This document shows, in pieces, positions 9,911 through 19,383 of a DNA stretch of 33,450 nt. Position numbers and translations under genes: made by a program. The DNA is from Bacteroidales bacterium (GTDB lineage: Bacteria; Bacteroidota; Bacteroidia; Bacteroidales; UBA12170), in assembly GCA_027858955.1 (NCBI GenBank), contig JAQIBR010000255.1, positions 1-33,450 of the forward strand. Direction: 5' to 3'. A model generated the notes under the pieces. That model made no database searches. It worked only from the letters and a program-made list of their open reading frames with translations, and had not been told where the DNA came from. Numbering within the stretch: the first letter of the stretch is position 1; every line of letters begins with the position of its first letter.

Positions 9911-10795
9911 ATGCAAGACACAGCAATGAATCTGCCTAATATAAAATCAGCCGAACTAAAAGCACTAGTCCAGCTTTTAGATGATCCGGATCTCGCAGTC
10001 ATAAATCAAATAGAAGATCGAATCTTAGATTTTGGGGAAGAAGCTATTGAGTTACTTGAGGAAACTAGCATTTATGGACTCGATAATGAAGTAATCAATC
10101 GCATTAGCGAATTAGTACAAAAAATCAGGTTCAATTTGGTATATTCAAAACTTGTTGAATGGAAAAATAAGGACCAAGCAAGTTTATTTGAAATGGTATT
10201 AAGTATTTCGGCCATGCATTATCCAAAAATGGATGTGAATGCACTTCGAAATTTAATGGACAAGATAACTCGTGATGTATGGTTAGAAATGAATGAAGAT
10301 CTTACTCCCCTTGAAAAAGTTCAAATCTTCAATCATATTTTCTTTGAAGTTTATTCGTTTTACGGAAATAAAGGCAATTTAAGTGCTCCTCAGAATTCTT
10401 TGATAAAAGATGTTTTGGAAAGTAAAAAGGGAAATTCTCTGAGTATGAGTATATTATATTTGGAAATCGCAAAACGCCTGAATATGCCAATCTATGGTAT
10501 CGATTTGCCGCAAAATTTTGTACTTGCTTACGTGAATGACGAAAGTGTACTTTCGGCAAAACATCGGGTTTTATTCTATATTAATCCGTTCAATAAAGGC
10601 ATTATTTTTACCAAAAAAGATATAGATGCTTTTTTGAAGCAAATTAACGAAACTCCACAAAATGCTTATTATCAAGTGTGTGATAATGTAAGTATTGTTA
10701 AACGATTATTATCAGAACTTGTTGAAAGTTTTTCTGCTGTCGGTCAAGAAGATACAGCTGAAACCTATAAGAGACTTTCTAAAGCTATAGATTAG
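9911..10795 (+). CDS. Transglutaminase-like / SirB1 family protein
   Basis: EKVQIFNHIFFEVYSFYGNKGNLSAPQNSLIKDVLESKKGNSLSMSILYLEIAKRLNMPIYGIDLPQNFVLAY matches the SirB1 N-terminal/transglutaminase-like pattern. Start may be the second Met at 9926. Confidence 0.8.
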   Translation: MQDTAMNLPNIKSAELKALVQLLDDPDLAVINQIEDRILDFGEEAIELLEETSIYGLDNEVINRISELVQKIRFNLVYSKLVEWKNKDQASLFEMVLSISAMHYPKMDVNALRNLMDKITRDVWLEMNEDLTPLEKVQIFNHIFFEVYSFYGNKGNLSAPQNSLIKDVLESKKGNSLSMSILYLEIAKRLNMPIYGIDLPQNFVLAYVNDESVLSAKHRVLFYINPFNKGIIFTKKDIDAFLKQINETPQNAYYQVCDNVSIVKRLLSELVESFSAVGQEDTAETYKRLSKAID

Positions 10796-10889
10796 CTTAA
10801 TGATTGATTATTTTTCACACGAAACACTTATGTTTTGCATCAATGGTATAAAAAATCTAAATACCTTTGTTCCGCCTAAAAAGAAGTCT

Positions 10890-12731
10890 ATGCTATCCAA
10901 ACATATTTTTAATCTTATAGCATCTTTTTTTTTATTGCTATTGATAGTTGTTTCATGTGCAAATCCCGTTACTCCAACCGGAGGACCAAAAGATGAAACT
11001 CCTCCTGAATTTTTGGGTAGTGATCCTGTAAATCGTGCTCGCAATTTCGCATCAGAAAAAATCGATTTGGTATTTGATGAATTTGTTGTTTTAAGTGAGT
11101 TGAATCAACAACTTTTGGTTTCTCCACCTATGCAAAACAAGCTCGATATAAAAACCAAAGGAAAAGGTGTTAGAATTAAATTTGATAAAGAAGAATTGTT
11201 AGCAGATAGCACTACTTATACTGTCTATTTTGGAAATGCTATTGTTGATTTGCACGAAGGTAATCCTTTTCCAAATTTTCAATATGTTTTTTCCACCGGG
11301 CCTGATATTGATAGTTTGAGTATTAGGGGAAAAGTGTTGAGTGCTAAGCATTTATTACCAATCGCAGGAGTGACTGTCTGTTTATATTTGGATAATAGTG
11401 ATACGCTATCACTGGATGAAATGCCTCAAAAAATTCGTCCATATTACGTGGCAAAAACCAATGAAGAAGGTTCTTTTGAAATTAACAATATTCGAAATGA
11501 TTCATATTTAATATTTGCAGTATCAGACGCTAATGCAAATTATTTTAACGATATGCCAAATGAGGCCATTGCGTTTGCAGATAAAATGATTTTGCCAGAA
11601 GAAGTTTTCGATTTCATTCCTGATACAATTCCTATTGATACTTCGAATGTGGAATTAATGGATAGTCTTTGGGCAAATTATGCCATTAAAGTAACAAAGC
11701 AAACGCATACTTTATTACTTTATGAACCTCAAGATTCTGTACAAAGGGTAATTAAAAAGGAATTAGTGGATAACAATCGAATGCGTTTTGAATTTAAATT
11801 TCCTTTGAAAGAAGCAGTTAAGTTTAATGTTTTGGATTCTGATACTATTTCTGAAAATATAGTTTTTTTAGAGGAATATTCTAGTAATATGGATAGCCTC
11901 GATATATGGTTTTTAAAGCCTTTTGCCGATACGAATAATTTAATTTTGATAGTGGATACTTTAAAAGCGGATACCATAGAAATATTGTTAAATGAACCGG
12001 AAGTCAAAGTTTTACCAAGTTCTGGAAGAAACAGAGGAAGATCCCGGCAAGAAAGTAAAAACCTTACAGAACCAAAAATTGCTTATTCAAGTAATGTTAA
12101 AGCTGAATTTCCCTATTTTTCCAAAGTGAGAATTGTCTTTGAAACACCTATTAAAACTGCTAATTTCGAGAATTGTAGTTTAATGGAAGATACTGTTTCT
12201 GTACCTTTTGAGATTAGATTTACCGATAAAATTAAACGTAAGCTTTTGATTGATTACCCTTGGAAGGAAGGTGTAAATTATCGTTTTGAAATTCCAGATC
12301 AGGCTCTTACAGATATTTATGGAACAAAAAACGATAGCATGATTGCTAAGTTTAAAACAACTGAAGAAAGTAATTATGGGGAGTTGCAGATACATTTTAC
12401 ATTACCCAATGAGTCGAATTCTATTTGGCAAGTGCAACTTATTAAAGGAGATGGAGATAAAGAGCAAATTTTAAGTTTTGCTACTGTTAAAGACAGTAGT
12501 AATGTGTTGTTTTCCAACTTGAGTGCTGATAAGTACAGAATTAAAATATTAGAAGATAGAGACAGTAATGGCCGATGGAGTAGTGGGAATTATGTGAAAA
12601 AACGTCTGCCTGAAAAAGTTTTTTATTTTCCTACGGTTATAGAAATACAAGCTGGTTGGAAAGTGGAAGAAGAATGGGAAATTAACTACGAAGTTCAGGA
12701 GAATACAAGTGTTATCAAGGCTATTAAATAA
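10890..12731 (+). CDS. Lipoprotein with N-terminal Ig-like (SbsA-type) domain, Bacteroidetes family
   Basis: Long ORF opens at 10800, but the Met at 10890 gives a lipoprotein signal MLSKHIFNLIASFFLLLLIVVSCANPVTPTGGPKDETPPEF. Confidence 0.78.
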   Translation: MLSKHIFNLIASFFLLLLIVVSCANPVTPTGGPKDETPPEFLGSDPVNRARNFASEKIDLVFDEFVVLSELNQQLLVSPPMQNKLDIKTKGKGVRIKFDKEELLADSTTYTVYFGNAIVDLHEGNPFPNFQYVFSTGPDIDSLSIRGKVLSAKHLLPIAGVTVCLYLDNSDTLSLDEMPQKIRPYYVAKTNEEGSFEINNIRNDSYLIFAVSDANANYFNDMPNEAIAFADKMILPEEVFDFIPDTIPIDTSNVELMDSLWANYAIKVTKQTHTLLLYEPQDSVQRVIKKELVDNNRMRFEFKFPLKEAVKFNVLDSDTISENIVFLEEYSSNMDSLDIWFLKPFADTNNLILIVDTLKADTIEILLNEPEVKVLPSSGRNRGRSRQESKNLTEPKIAYSSNVKAEFPYFSKVRIVFETPIKTANFENCSLMEDTVSVPFEIRFTDKIKRKLLIDYPWKEGVNYRFEIPDQALTDIYGTKNDSMIAKFKTTEESNYGELQIHFTLPNESNSIWQVQLIKGDGDKEQILSFATVKDSSNVLFSNLSADKYRIKILEDRDSNGRWSSGNYVKKRLPEKVFYFPTVIEIQAGWKVEEEWEINYEVQENTSVIKAIK

Positions 12732-12760
12732 AAAAAAGAGGACTTCATCAGAAATCCTCT
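12731..12760 (-). terminator. Rho-independent-like terminator for the ArsR-family gene
   Basis: On the minus strand AGAGGA-TTTCTGATGAAG-TCCTCT followed by TTTTTTT. Confidence 0.7.
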
Positions 12761-12783
12761 CCATCCTTGTTATCCTTCAATGA

Positions 12784-13083
12784 TTATTCTTCATTACATC
12801 GATTAATACATTGAATTATTTCTGTTAATGTTGTACTTTTTAAGGAATAAAAAATCTTTTTCCCTTCCCTTTTAGAAATAAGTACTTTATTATTTTTTAA
12901 TATATTCAAATGATGAGAAGCTGCTGCTTGCTCAATATTCAAAGCTTGATATATTTCAGTTACGCTTAGACGTTTATTAAAGTCTAGCATATCGATAATG
13001 GCAATACGCATTGGGTGAGCAATAGATCTTAATTTGCTAGCTGCAAATTCAAGTTTTTCAACGTCAAGCAATAAATCTCCCAT
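12784..13083 (-). CDS. ArsR-family winged-helix transcriptional regulator
   Basis: LRSIAHPMRIAIIDMLDFNKRLSVTEIYQALNIEQAAASHHLNILKNNKVLISKREGKKIFYSL. Confidence 0.9.
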   Translation of the reverse strand: MGDLLLDVEKLEFAASKLRSIAHPMRIAIIDMLDFNKRLSVTEIYQALNIEQAAASHHLNILKNNKVLISKREGKKIFYSLKSTTLTEIIQCINRCNEE

Positions 13084-13161
13084 AATTTCAAGTTAATATT
13101 AATTTATATTTTTTATACAAACATTATACAAAATTAAATATTTAGTTATGTAAACAAAATG

Positions 13162-13177
13162 AATATATTAATATATT
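13162..13177. promoter_or_regulatory. Perfect 16-bp palindrome upstream of the ArsR-family gene (candidate operator)
   Basis: AATATATTAATATATT is self-reverse-complementary; lies 79 bp upstream of the regulator start. AT-richness makes chance occurrence possible. Confidence 0.3.
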
Positions 13178-13193
13178 ATAATTTATATCTATT

Positions 13194-14828
13194 CTAAGTA
13201 GTATGATCAAATAATTCGGTAAATGAGAAGCTGTTTCCATCGAAAAGACCTTTATCGCTTAGCTTTAGTTCAGGGATAACGAGCAAGGCCATAAAGGAAA
13301 GTGTCATAAATGGAGCTTCCAATGAGCCACCAAGTGTTTTGGCTTTCTTATCAATTTCTGCATACTTTTTAGCAACATCAAAACCATCATTATTAGACAT
13401 GATACCGGCAACTGGCAATGGAAGAATTATTTTTTCATTGTCGCATACCAAAGAAACGCCACCAGCTTCAGTAATAATTAAATTGATAGCATCAACTAAT
13501 TCAGCATCTGTTGTTCCTACTGCAATAATATTGTGACTGTCGTGAGCAACACTAGATGCAATAGCTCCTTTTTTGAATCCAAAACCACGAATAAAACCTA
13601 TGGAAGGTTTTGAAGGTTTATAGCGATTTAAAACAACTATTTTCAATACATCATTTTTAAGATCGCTAATTACATTGTTATGCTTAACCAAAGGATCGCC
13701 TAAAATAGATTTAGTTATCAGCTGACCTGCAATGACTTCGATAATCTTTAATTTACCGCTTTTTGGTTCAATAATTAAGTCAGTAACTGATAAAGGCTCA
13801 GCAACAAAGATATTGGGAGTTTCTTCCAATACTGAATCAATCAAAGTTTTACCGTTTTCGGCAATAAGTTGACCACGTAAAAAAGTTTTTAATACATTAA
13901 AATCCTTAGGATTATCAATAATAATAAAATCAGCATCATCGCCAAGCTGTAACATTCCTACATCCAGTTTGTAATGCTGTACTGGGTTGAGCGTACAGCT
14001 TTTTAAGACGCTCAATAAATCAAATCCTTTAGCTATAGCACGTTTAATCATTTGGTTTATATGCCCATTTTCTAAGTCATTAGGATGCTTATCATCTGAG
14101 CACAGCATTATTTTATCGCTGTATTCGCCTATTAATTCAATGAGTGATTCGAAATTTTTGGCAGCACTTCCTTCCCTAATTTGCACAAACATTCCGTCTT
14201 TCATTTTATCGAGGGCTTCTTCTATAGTAAAACATTCGTGATCGGTTGAAATACCTGCCTGAACATACTTTTGAGCATCTTTTCCTTTTAAACCAGGAGC
14301 ATGGCCATCAACTGGCTTATTATGCTTCTTGGCACTAGAAATTTTTGCCATAACTTCTTTATCTCCATTTAAAACACCTGGAAAGTTCATCATTTCGGCC
14401 AAATATTTTATTTCTGTCATTTGTAGAAGCTCTTCAATTTCATCTGGACCAAGAGACGCTCCAGAGCTTTCAAATGGTGTAGCAGGCACACATGATGGAG
14501 CACCAAAATAAAACTTGAAAGGAACTTTTTTTCCGTTTTTAATCATAAACTTAACACCGTCAATGCCTAAAACATTGGCAATTTCGTGTGGATCTGAAAC
14601 AGTAGCAACAGTTCCGTGAATAGATGCCAATCGTGCAAATTCAGAAGGAATTAGCATTGAACTTTCTATGTGAATATGTGCATCTATTAAACCTGGAAGA
14701 AGGTATTGATTTTCAGTTATTTCATCGTTTGGGATTATGGCTTTGATTTTAGAACCTTCAATATGGAGCTCGCCCTTGAAGATTTTTCCTGCTACTATAT
14801 CAACAATTTTACCTTTAAAAATATTCAT
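13194..14828 (-). CDS. ade: Adenine deaminase
   Basis: YLLPGLIDAHIHIESSMLIPSEFARLASIHGTVATVSDPHEIANVLG, C-terminal FMTLSFMALLVIPELKLSDKGLFD. Confidence 0.95.
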   Translation of the reverse strand: MNIFKGKIVDIVAGKIFKGELHIEGSKIKAIIPNDEITENQYLLPGLIDAHIHIESSMLIPSEFARLASIHGTVATVSDPHEIANVLGIDGVKFMIKNGKKVPFKFYFGAPSCVPATPFESSGASLGPDEIEELLQMTEIKYLAEMMNFPGVLNGDKEVMAKISSAKKHNKPVDGHAPGLKGKDAQKYVQAGISTDHECFTIEEALDKMKDGMFVQIREGSAAKNFESLIELIGEYSDKIMLCSDDKHPNDLENGHINQMIKRAIAKGFDLLSVLKSCTLNPVQHYKLDVGMLQLGDDADFIIIDNPKDFNVLKTFLRGQLIAENGKTLIDSVLEETPNIFVAEPLSVTDLIIEPKSGKLKIIEVIAGQLITKSILGDPLVKHNNVISDLKNDVLKIVVLNRYKPSKPSIGFIRGFGFKKGAIASSVAHDSHNIIAVGTTDAELVDAINLIITEAGGVSLVCDNEKIILPLPVAGIMSNNDGFDVAKKYAEIDKKAKTLGGSLEAPFMTLSFMALLVIPELKLSDKGLFDGNSFSFTELFDHTT

Positions 14829-14881
14829 GGTTGCTTGATTTTAGAAAACTAATATACGCATTTTCAATAAAAAAGAGATAA

Positions 14882-15961
14882 TTATTTAGGTGCTCTTTTC
14901 AGGAGATAAAGTGCGATAAAAATGTAAATAATGTTTGGAACCCAGGCCGCAATTTGTGGTGAAAGAGTTCCTGAAATGGCAAACACAGTTGTGAATTGCA
15001 TAAGTAAAATATAGATAAATGTAAGAGCAATCCCTGCGCCTAAATGCACTCCAATTCCACCTCTCACTTTTCTACTCGATAAACTAACACCTATAACTGT
15101 TAAAATAATGGCAGCAAATGGGAAAGCTATACGTTTATGCATTTCAATTTCGTATGCGACCACATTGGGAGCTCCTTTCAGTTTCTGTTTTTCAACAAAA
15201 TCACGAATTTCAATAAAATCCATTTCTTCAAAATCTTCTTTAATCACGATAAGATCTTTTGGAGTGAGGGCAAATGTAGTATCTTTGGTTTTTCCCATTA
15301 TCAATTCCTCATTTATACCATCAATATACCTTTCATAATAGTTAATGAGTTTCCACTTATTGCTTACGGTATCGTAAATTGCTTTTTCGGTATTCAATTT
15401 ATAAATTAATTGTCCAATACTATCGATTTGCTCTAATGAAAATTTAAATGCTGTACTTGAGTTGCTGTGATAGCGTTCTATATATACAAAAATACCTTTA
15501 CTCATCTGAAAATGAATATCTTGACCCATATCTTTTTGTAGGTTAACGATGTATTTTTGTTTGAAAGCTCTAGTCTCTATATTCGTATGTGGAATAACAA
15601 AATTGGCCAAAGCAAAAGATAGTGCACCTAATAATCCAGCAGAAATAAGATATGGCCTAAGCAGACGCCTGAAGCTTATGCCGGCACTTAACATAGCAAT
15701 AATTTCGGTTTGGGAAGCTAATTTAGATGTAAAAAAAATGACTGTAATAAAAACGAATAAATAGCTGAATAGGTTAATAAAATAGGGGATGAAATTTAAG
15801 TAATAGGAAAAAACAATCTCATTTAAAGGTGCTTCGTTCTCAATGAAATCTTCAATTTTTTCAGAAACGTCAAAAATGATTATTATAACTGTTAATAAGG
15901 CAATAGCATAAAAAAAAGTGCCTAAAAATTTTTTAATAATGTAATAATCAATCTTCTTCAT
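14882..15961 (-). CDS. LptF/LptG (YjgP/YjgQ) family permease
   Basis: MKKIDYYIIKKFLGTFFYAIALLTVIIIIFDVSEKIEDF and the Bacteroidetes-type LptF/G topology. Confidence 0.9.
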   Translation of the reverse strand: MKKIDYYIIKKFLGTFFYAIALLTVIIIIFDVSEKIEDFIENEAPLNEIVFSYYLNFIPYFINLFSYLFVFITVIFFTSKLASQTEIIAMLSAGISFRRLLRPYLISAGLLGALSFALANFVIPHTNIETRAFKQKYIVNLQKDMGQDIHFQMSKGIFVYIERYHSNSSTAFKFSLEQIDSIGQLIYKLNTEKAIYDTVSNKWKLINYYERYIDGINEELIMGKTKDTTFALTPKDLIVIKEDFEEMDFIEIRDFVEKQKLKGAPNVVAYEIEMHKRIAFPFAAIILTVIGVSLSSRKVRGGIGVHLGAGIALTFIYILLMQFTTVFAISGTLSPQIAAWVPNIIYIFIALYLLKRAPK

Positions 15962-15965
15962 TTGC

Positions 15966-17096
15966 TTAAAGACGTATTGCCAGTTTCTTTACCATCACAT
16001 TTTTCCAATAGCTAAAATCTCCTGCTAAGATATGCTTTCTAGCTTCATCTACTAACCATAAATAAAAACGTAAATTATGTAAGCTGGCTATCATTCCACC
16101 TAAAACTTCTTTTGCAGCAAACAGATGTCTTAAATATGCTTTTGAATATTGTGAATCAACAAAAGATAAACCATTTGCATCAATAGGCGAAAAGTCCTTT
16201 TGCCATTTTAAGTTTTTTATATTGATTATACCTTCACTTGTGAAAAGCATCCCGTTTCGGCCATTTCTTGTAGGCATTACACAATCGAACATATCTACAC
16301 CGAGAGCGATACATTCTAAAATATTTGCAGGTGTGCCAACGCCCATTAGATAGCGTGGTTTGTCTTTAGGCAATATGGAACAGACTAAATCAGTATGCTC
16401 GTACATCATTTCGTGCGGTTCTCCAACAGATAAACCTCCAATAGCATTCCCATCGGCATTGTAGGAAGCAATTGTCTCGGCTGATTTTTTACGTAAATCT
16501 TTAAAAGTGCTGCCCTGGACAATAGGAAAAAAAGCTTGTTTATGGTCGTATTTATTATCTGTATTATTAAAATGAGTAACACAACGATTTAGCCACCGGT
16601 GCGTAAGTTCCATCGAGCGTTTGGCATAATCATAATCGCAAGGGTAAGGAGTGCATTCATCAAAAGCCATCATTATATCAGCGCCAATTGTACGCTGAAT
16701 ATCCATCACTTTTTCAGGTGTAAATAAATGCCTGGAACCATCGATATGTGATTGAAAAATTACACCTTCTTCTGTAAGTTTTCTTGTGCCCGAAAGCGAA
16801 TATACTTGATAACCACCACTATCGGTTAAAATAGGCTTGTCCCATCCATTAAATTTATGCAAACCTCCGGCCTGTTCCATCACTTCCATTCCTGGACGTA
16901 AGTAAAGATGATAAGTATTTCCTAAAATAATTTGAGCTTTTGTATCTTCTTTAATATCACGTATATGAATGGCTTTAACAGCTCCAGCAGTTCCAACAGG
17001 CATAAAAATAGGAGTTTGAATTATTCCGTTATCGGTCGTTATTTCTCCTGCCCGAGCATTGCTTCCGCTATCTGTCTTTTCCAGCTTAAATTCCAT
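15966..17096 (-). CDS. tgt: Queuine tRNA-ribosyltransferase
   Basis: TPIFMPVGTAGAVKAIHI, ILGNTYHLYLRPG, LTDSGGYQVYSLS, GVDMFDCVMPTRNGRNG. The Met at 17096 (MEFKLEKTDSGSNARAG) is preferred over the 17132 start. Confidence 0.95.
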   Translation of the reverse strand: MEFKLEKTDSGSNARAGEITTDNGIIQTPIFMPVGTAGAVKAIHIRDIKEDTKAQIILGNTYHLYLRPGMEVMEQAGGLHKFNGWDKPILTDSGGYQVYSLSGTRKLTEEGVIFQSHIDGSRHLFTPEKVMDIQRTIGADIMMAFDECTPYPCDYDYAKRSMELTHRWLNRCVTHFNNTDNKYDHKQAFFPIVQGSTFKDLRKKSAETIASYNADGNAIGGLSVGEPHEMMYEHTDLVCSILPKDKPRYLMGVGTPANILECIALGVDMFDCVMPTRNGRNGMLFTSEGIINIKNLKWQKDFSPIDANGLSFVDSQYSKAYLRHLFAAKEVLGGMIASLHNLRFYLWLVDEARKHILAGDFSYWKNVMVKKLAIRL

Positions 17097-17256
17097 CAAT
17101 AAATTTTTGCAAAGATAGAAAAAGCCACTCAAGATGAAATGCCCATTTTGATTTTGCTATTCAAATGATTTGCAAGTGGGAATCCTTTGCAATTATTAAC
17201 ATTATTACATTAGTAAGTTTCAAGCAGGAGTATATATTTAAACCATAGCTAAAATG

Positions 17257-17264
17257 TAATTTTG
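17257..17264 (+). promoter_or_regulatory. Putative -7 promoter element (TAnnTTTG) upstream of the glycosyltransferase
   Basis: TAATTTTG about 23 bp upstream of the TTG start at 17288. Confidence 0.4.
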
Positions 17265-17287
17265 TTTCTAATAAAACAGCTCGCCTT

Positions 17288-18418
17288 TTGTTGGAATTTA
17301 ATCATATATTATTAATTGGACTTGCCTTGAGTTTTGTAATTCAAGTCCTTTATCACTGGTTGGTTTTTGCACGTTTGGCCTATTATAAATCCCAAAAAAA
17401 ATCCAAAAAAAAACGGCCAGTATCTGTAATTATCGTAGCTCGAAACGAATATCATAATTTAATAAAAACGCTGGAGCCTATTTTAAATCAGGATTATCCT
17501 GAATTCGAAGTTGTGGTCGTAAATGATAATTCCAACGATGAGACTCACTTTTATTTAGAAGAGCTTGAGAAATCCTATGCACATTTAAAAGTGGTTCAAA
17601 TCAATCAGAGCTTAAACTTCTTTAGTGGTAAAAAATTCCCCTTATCAATTGGTATAAAATCTGCTATTTATGATACACTTTTGCATATTGATGCAGATTG
17701 CAGGGTTTCATCTAATAAGTGGATAGCTACAATGCAAAGTGCTTTTCTAGCAAAAACCCAAATAGTGCTTGCATATGCGCCCTTTAAATCTGATGATGGT
17801 TTTTTAAACAAACTTATTCGTTTTGATGTTTTTATGGATGCACTAAATTATTTATCATTTGCTTTGCTAAATATGCCTTACAAAGGTGTTGGACGCAACC
17901 TAGCATATAGTAAACAAATGTTTTACCAGAATAATGGTTTAATTGCGCAATATAAAATCAGTTATGGTGAAGACGATTTATTTATCAATCAATCTGCAAA
18001 TAAAATAAATACACGTATTTGTATAGCTCCTGAAAGTTTTACTTATTCAGTACCTAAAAAAAATCTAAGTCTTTGGCTCAAGCAAAAAAAACATCAACTA
18101 TCTACTATAAGTTTATACAAAGCAAAACACAAATTATTAATAATAGTTTATCCTATTTCGCTTTACCTTTTCTATGCTTTAAGTATAACACTACTTTTTT
18201 TAAATAGCTGGATAATAGTTGTTTTGATATTGTTAATTATTCGTATATCAAGTTTTTTAAGGATACAAAAAATTGCTTTGGATAAGTTACACGAACAAAA
18301 ATTATTGTTACTTTCGCCGTTACTTGAACTGTTACTTTTCGCTGTACAAGCGTTTGTGATGGCATTGAATATTTTCAATAAAAAAATAAATGGAAGTAGA
18401 TATTCATTTAACAGATAA
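17288..18418 (+). CDS. Glycosyltransferase family 2 membrane protein
   Basis: RPVSVIIVARNEYHNLIKTLEPILNQDYPEFEVVVVNDNSNDET, DADCRV, C-terminal hydrophobic helices. TTG start in the ORF track. Confidence 0.88.
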   Translation: MLEFNHILLIGLALSFVIQVLYHWLVFARLAYYKSQKKSKKKRPVSVIIVARNEYHNLIKTLEPILNQDYPEFEVVVVNDNSNDETHFYLEELEKSYAHLKVVQINQSLNFFSGKKFPLSIGIKSAIYDTLLHIDADCRVSSNKWIATMQSAFLAKTQIVLAYAPFKSDDGFLNKLIRFDVFMDALNYLSFALLNMPYKGVGRNLAYSKQMFYQNNGLIAQYKISYGEDDLFINQSANKINTRICIAPESFTYSVPKKNLSLWLKQKKHQLSTISLYKAKHKLLIIVYPISLYLFYALSITLLFLNSWIIVVLILLIIRISSFLRIQKIALDKLHEQKLLLLSPLLELLLFAVQAFVMALNIFNKKINGSRYSFNR

Positions 18419-18998
18419 AGGAAAACGCGATTATGCATTGGTTCAAAAGGCCATTGATGGTAGTCAAATGGCCTATGCTGATTTAATGAATAATTACCGC
18501 GATTCGCTGTATTTTATGTTATTGAAAATGACTAATAATGTTACGGATGCAGAAGATATGACTATCGAAGCTTTTGGGAAAGCATTTAAAAGTATTCACT
18601 TGTATTCCCCCAAATATGCTTTTAGTACCTGGTTATTTCGTATTGCTACTAATAATACTATAGATTTTATTCGAAAGAAAAAACAAGGAATAATTTCTAT
18701 TGATAAAAGCATTGGCGGAGATGAAAGCGGACCCAGTTTGTCACAAAATATTGACTCCGGAACTCTTGATCCTGAAGAAACATTTATCCGAGAACAAAAG
18801 ATAGAATTAATGCGACAAGTGGTTGATCGTTTAAAACCGCATTATAAACATTTGATCGAGCTTCGTTATTTTAAAGAATTATCTTACGAAGAAATTGCAG
18901 ATGAAATGAAATTGCCTCTTGGTACTGTTAAAGCTCAACTCTTTAGAGCACGCGAATTTCTATACAATATTATGAAAAACTCTAAGCAGAATTTATAA
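18390..18998 (+). CDS. RNA polymerase sigma factor, sigma-70 family (ECF-like)
   Basis: NVTDAEDMTIEAFGKAFKSI..Y.P.YAFSTWLFRIATNNTIDFIRKKK (region 2) and LIELRYFKELSYEEIADEMKLPLGTVKAQLFRAREFL (region 4). Confidence 0.92.
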   Translation: MEVDIHLTDKGKRDYALVQKAIDGSQMAYADLMNNYRDSLYFMLLKMTNNVTDAEDMTIEAFGKAFKSIHLYSPKYAFSTWLFRIATNNTIDFIRKKKQGIISIDKSIGGDESGPSLSQNIDSGTLDPEETFIREQKIELMRQVVDRLKPHYKHLIELRYFKELSYEEIADEMKLPLGTVKAQLFRAREFLYNIMKNSKQNL

Positions 18999-19032
18999 CC
19001 TTTTCGATTAAATTATATTTATAAAATAAAAA

Positions 19033-19054
19033 AAGCAAGTCCGAAGACTTGCTT
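19033..19054. terminator. Strong hairpin downstream of the sigma factor, probable terminator
   Basis: AAGCAAGTC-CGAA-GACTTGCTT, 9-bp perfect stem with tetraloop; the A/T-rich tract is on the upstream side, so orientation is ambiguous. Confidence 0.55.
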
Positions 19055-19243
19055 ATATTGAGATTGTTATATGCGTTATTTTAAGCTGTTAGGTGCAATC
19101 TCGTATCATTGGCGAATATAGAAGATGTATTTAATATAGTATGGTCAAATGAACGAACGTTTAGGACTATTGTATAAACGTAAGGATTTTGGGTTTAACC
19201 GTAATTGTTTAAGATGCACATTTCTAAAATCTACTCATAAATA

Positions 19244-19275
19244 ATGAAAGGCTAACCGAGATGTTAGCCTTTCAT
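19244..19275. terminator. 13-bp perfect stem-loop, terminator-like
   Basis: ATGAAAGGCTAAC-CGAGAT-GTTAGCCTTTCAT followed by TTTGG. Confidence 0.45.
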
Positions 19276-19383
19276 TTTGGACAGTGTTATGCGTCAAATA
19301 ATTAGGTAGTACGGAAAAAACAAATTTAGCGTACAAATTGCGAAGAATGTCACCAAATGTTCAAACGTAAAGTTTTATAAGTT

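Noticed and set aside
18172-18438. 88-aa minus-strand ORF as a possible anti-sigma factor
   Set aside because: Fully antisense to the GT2 C-terminus and sigma factor start; no anti-sigma features.
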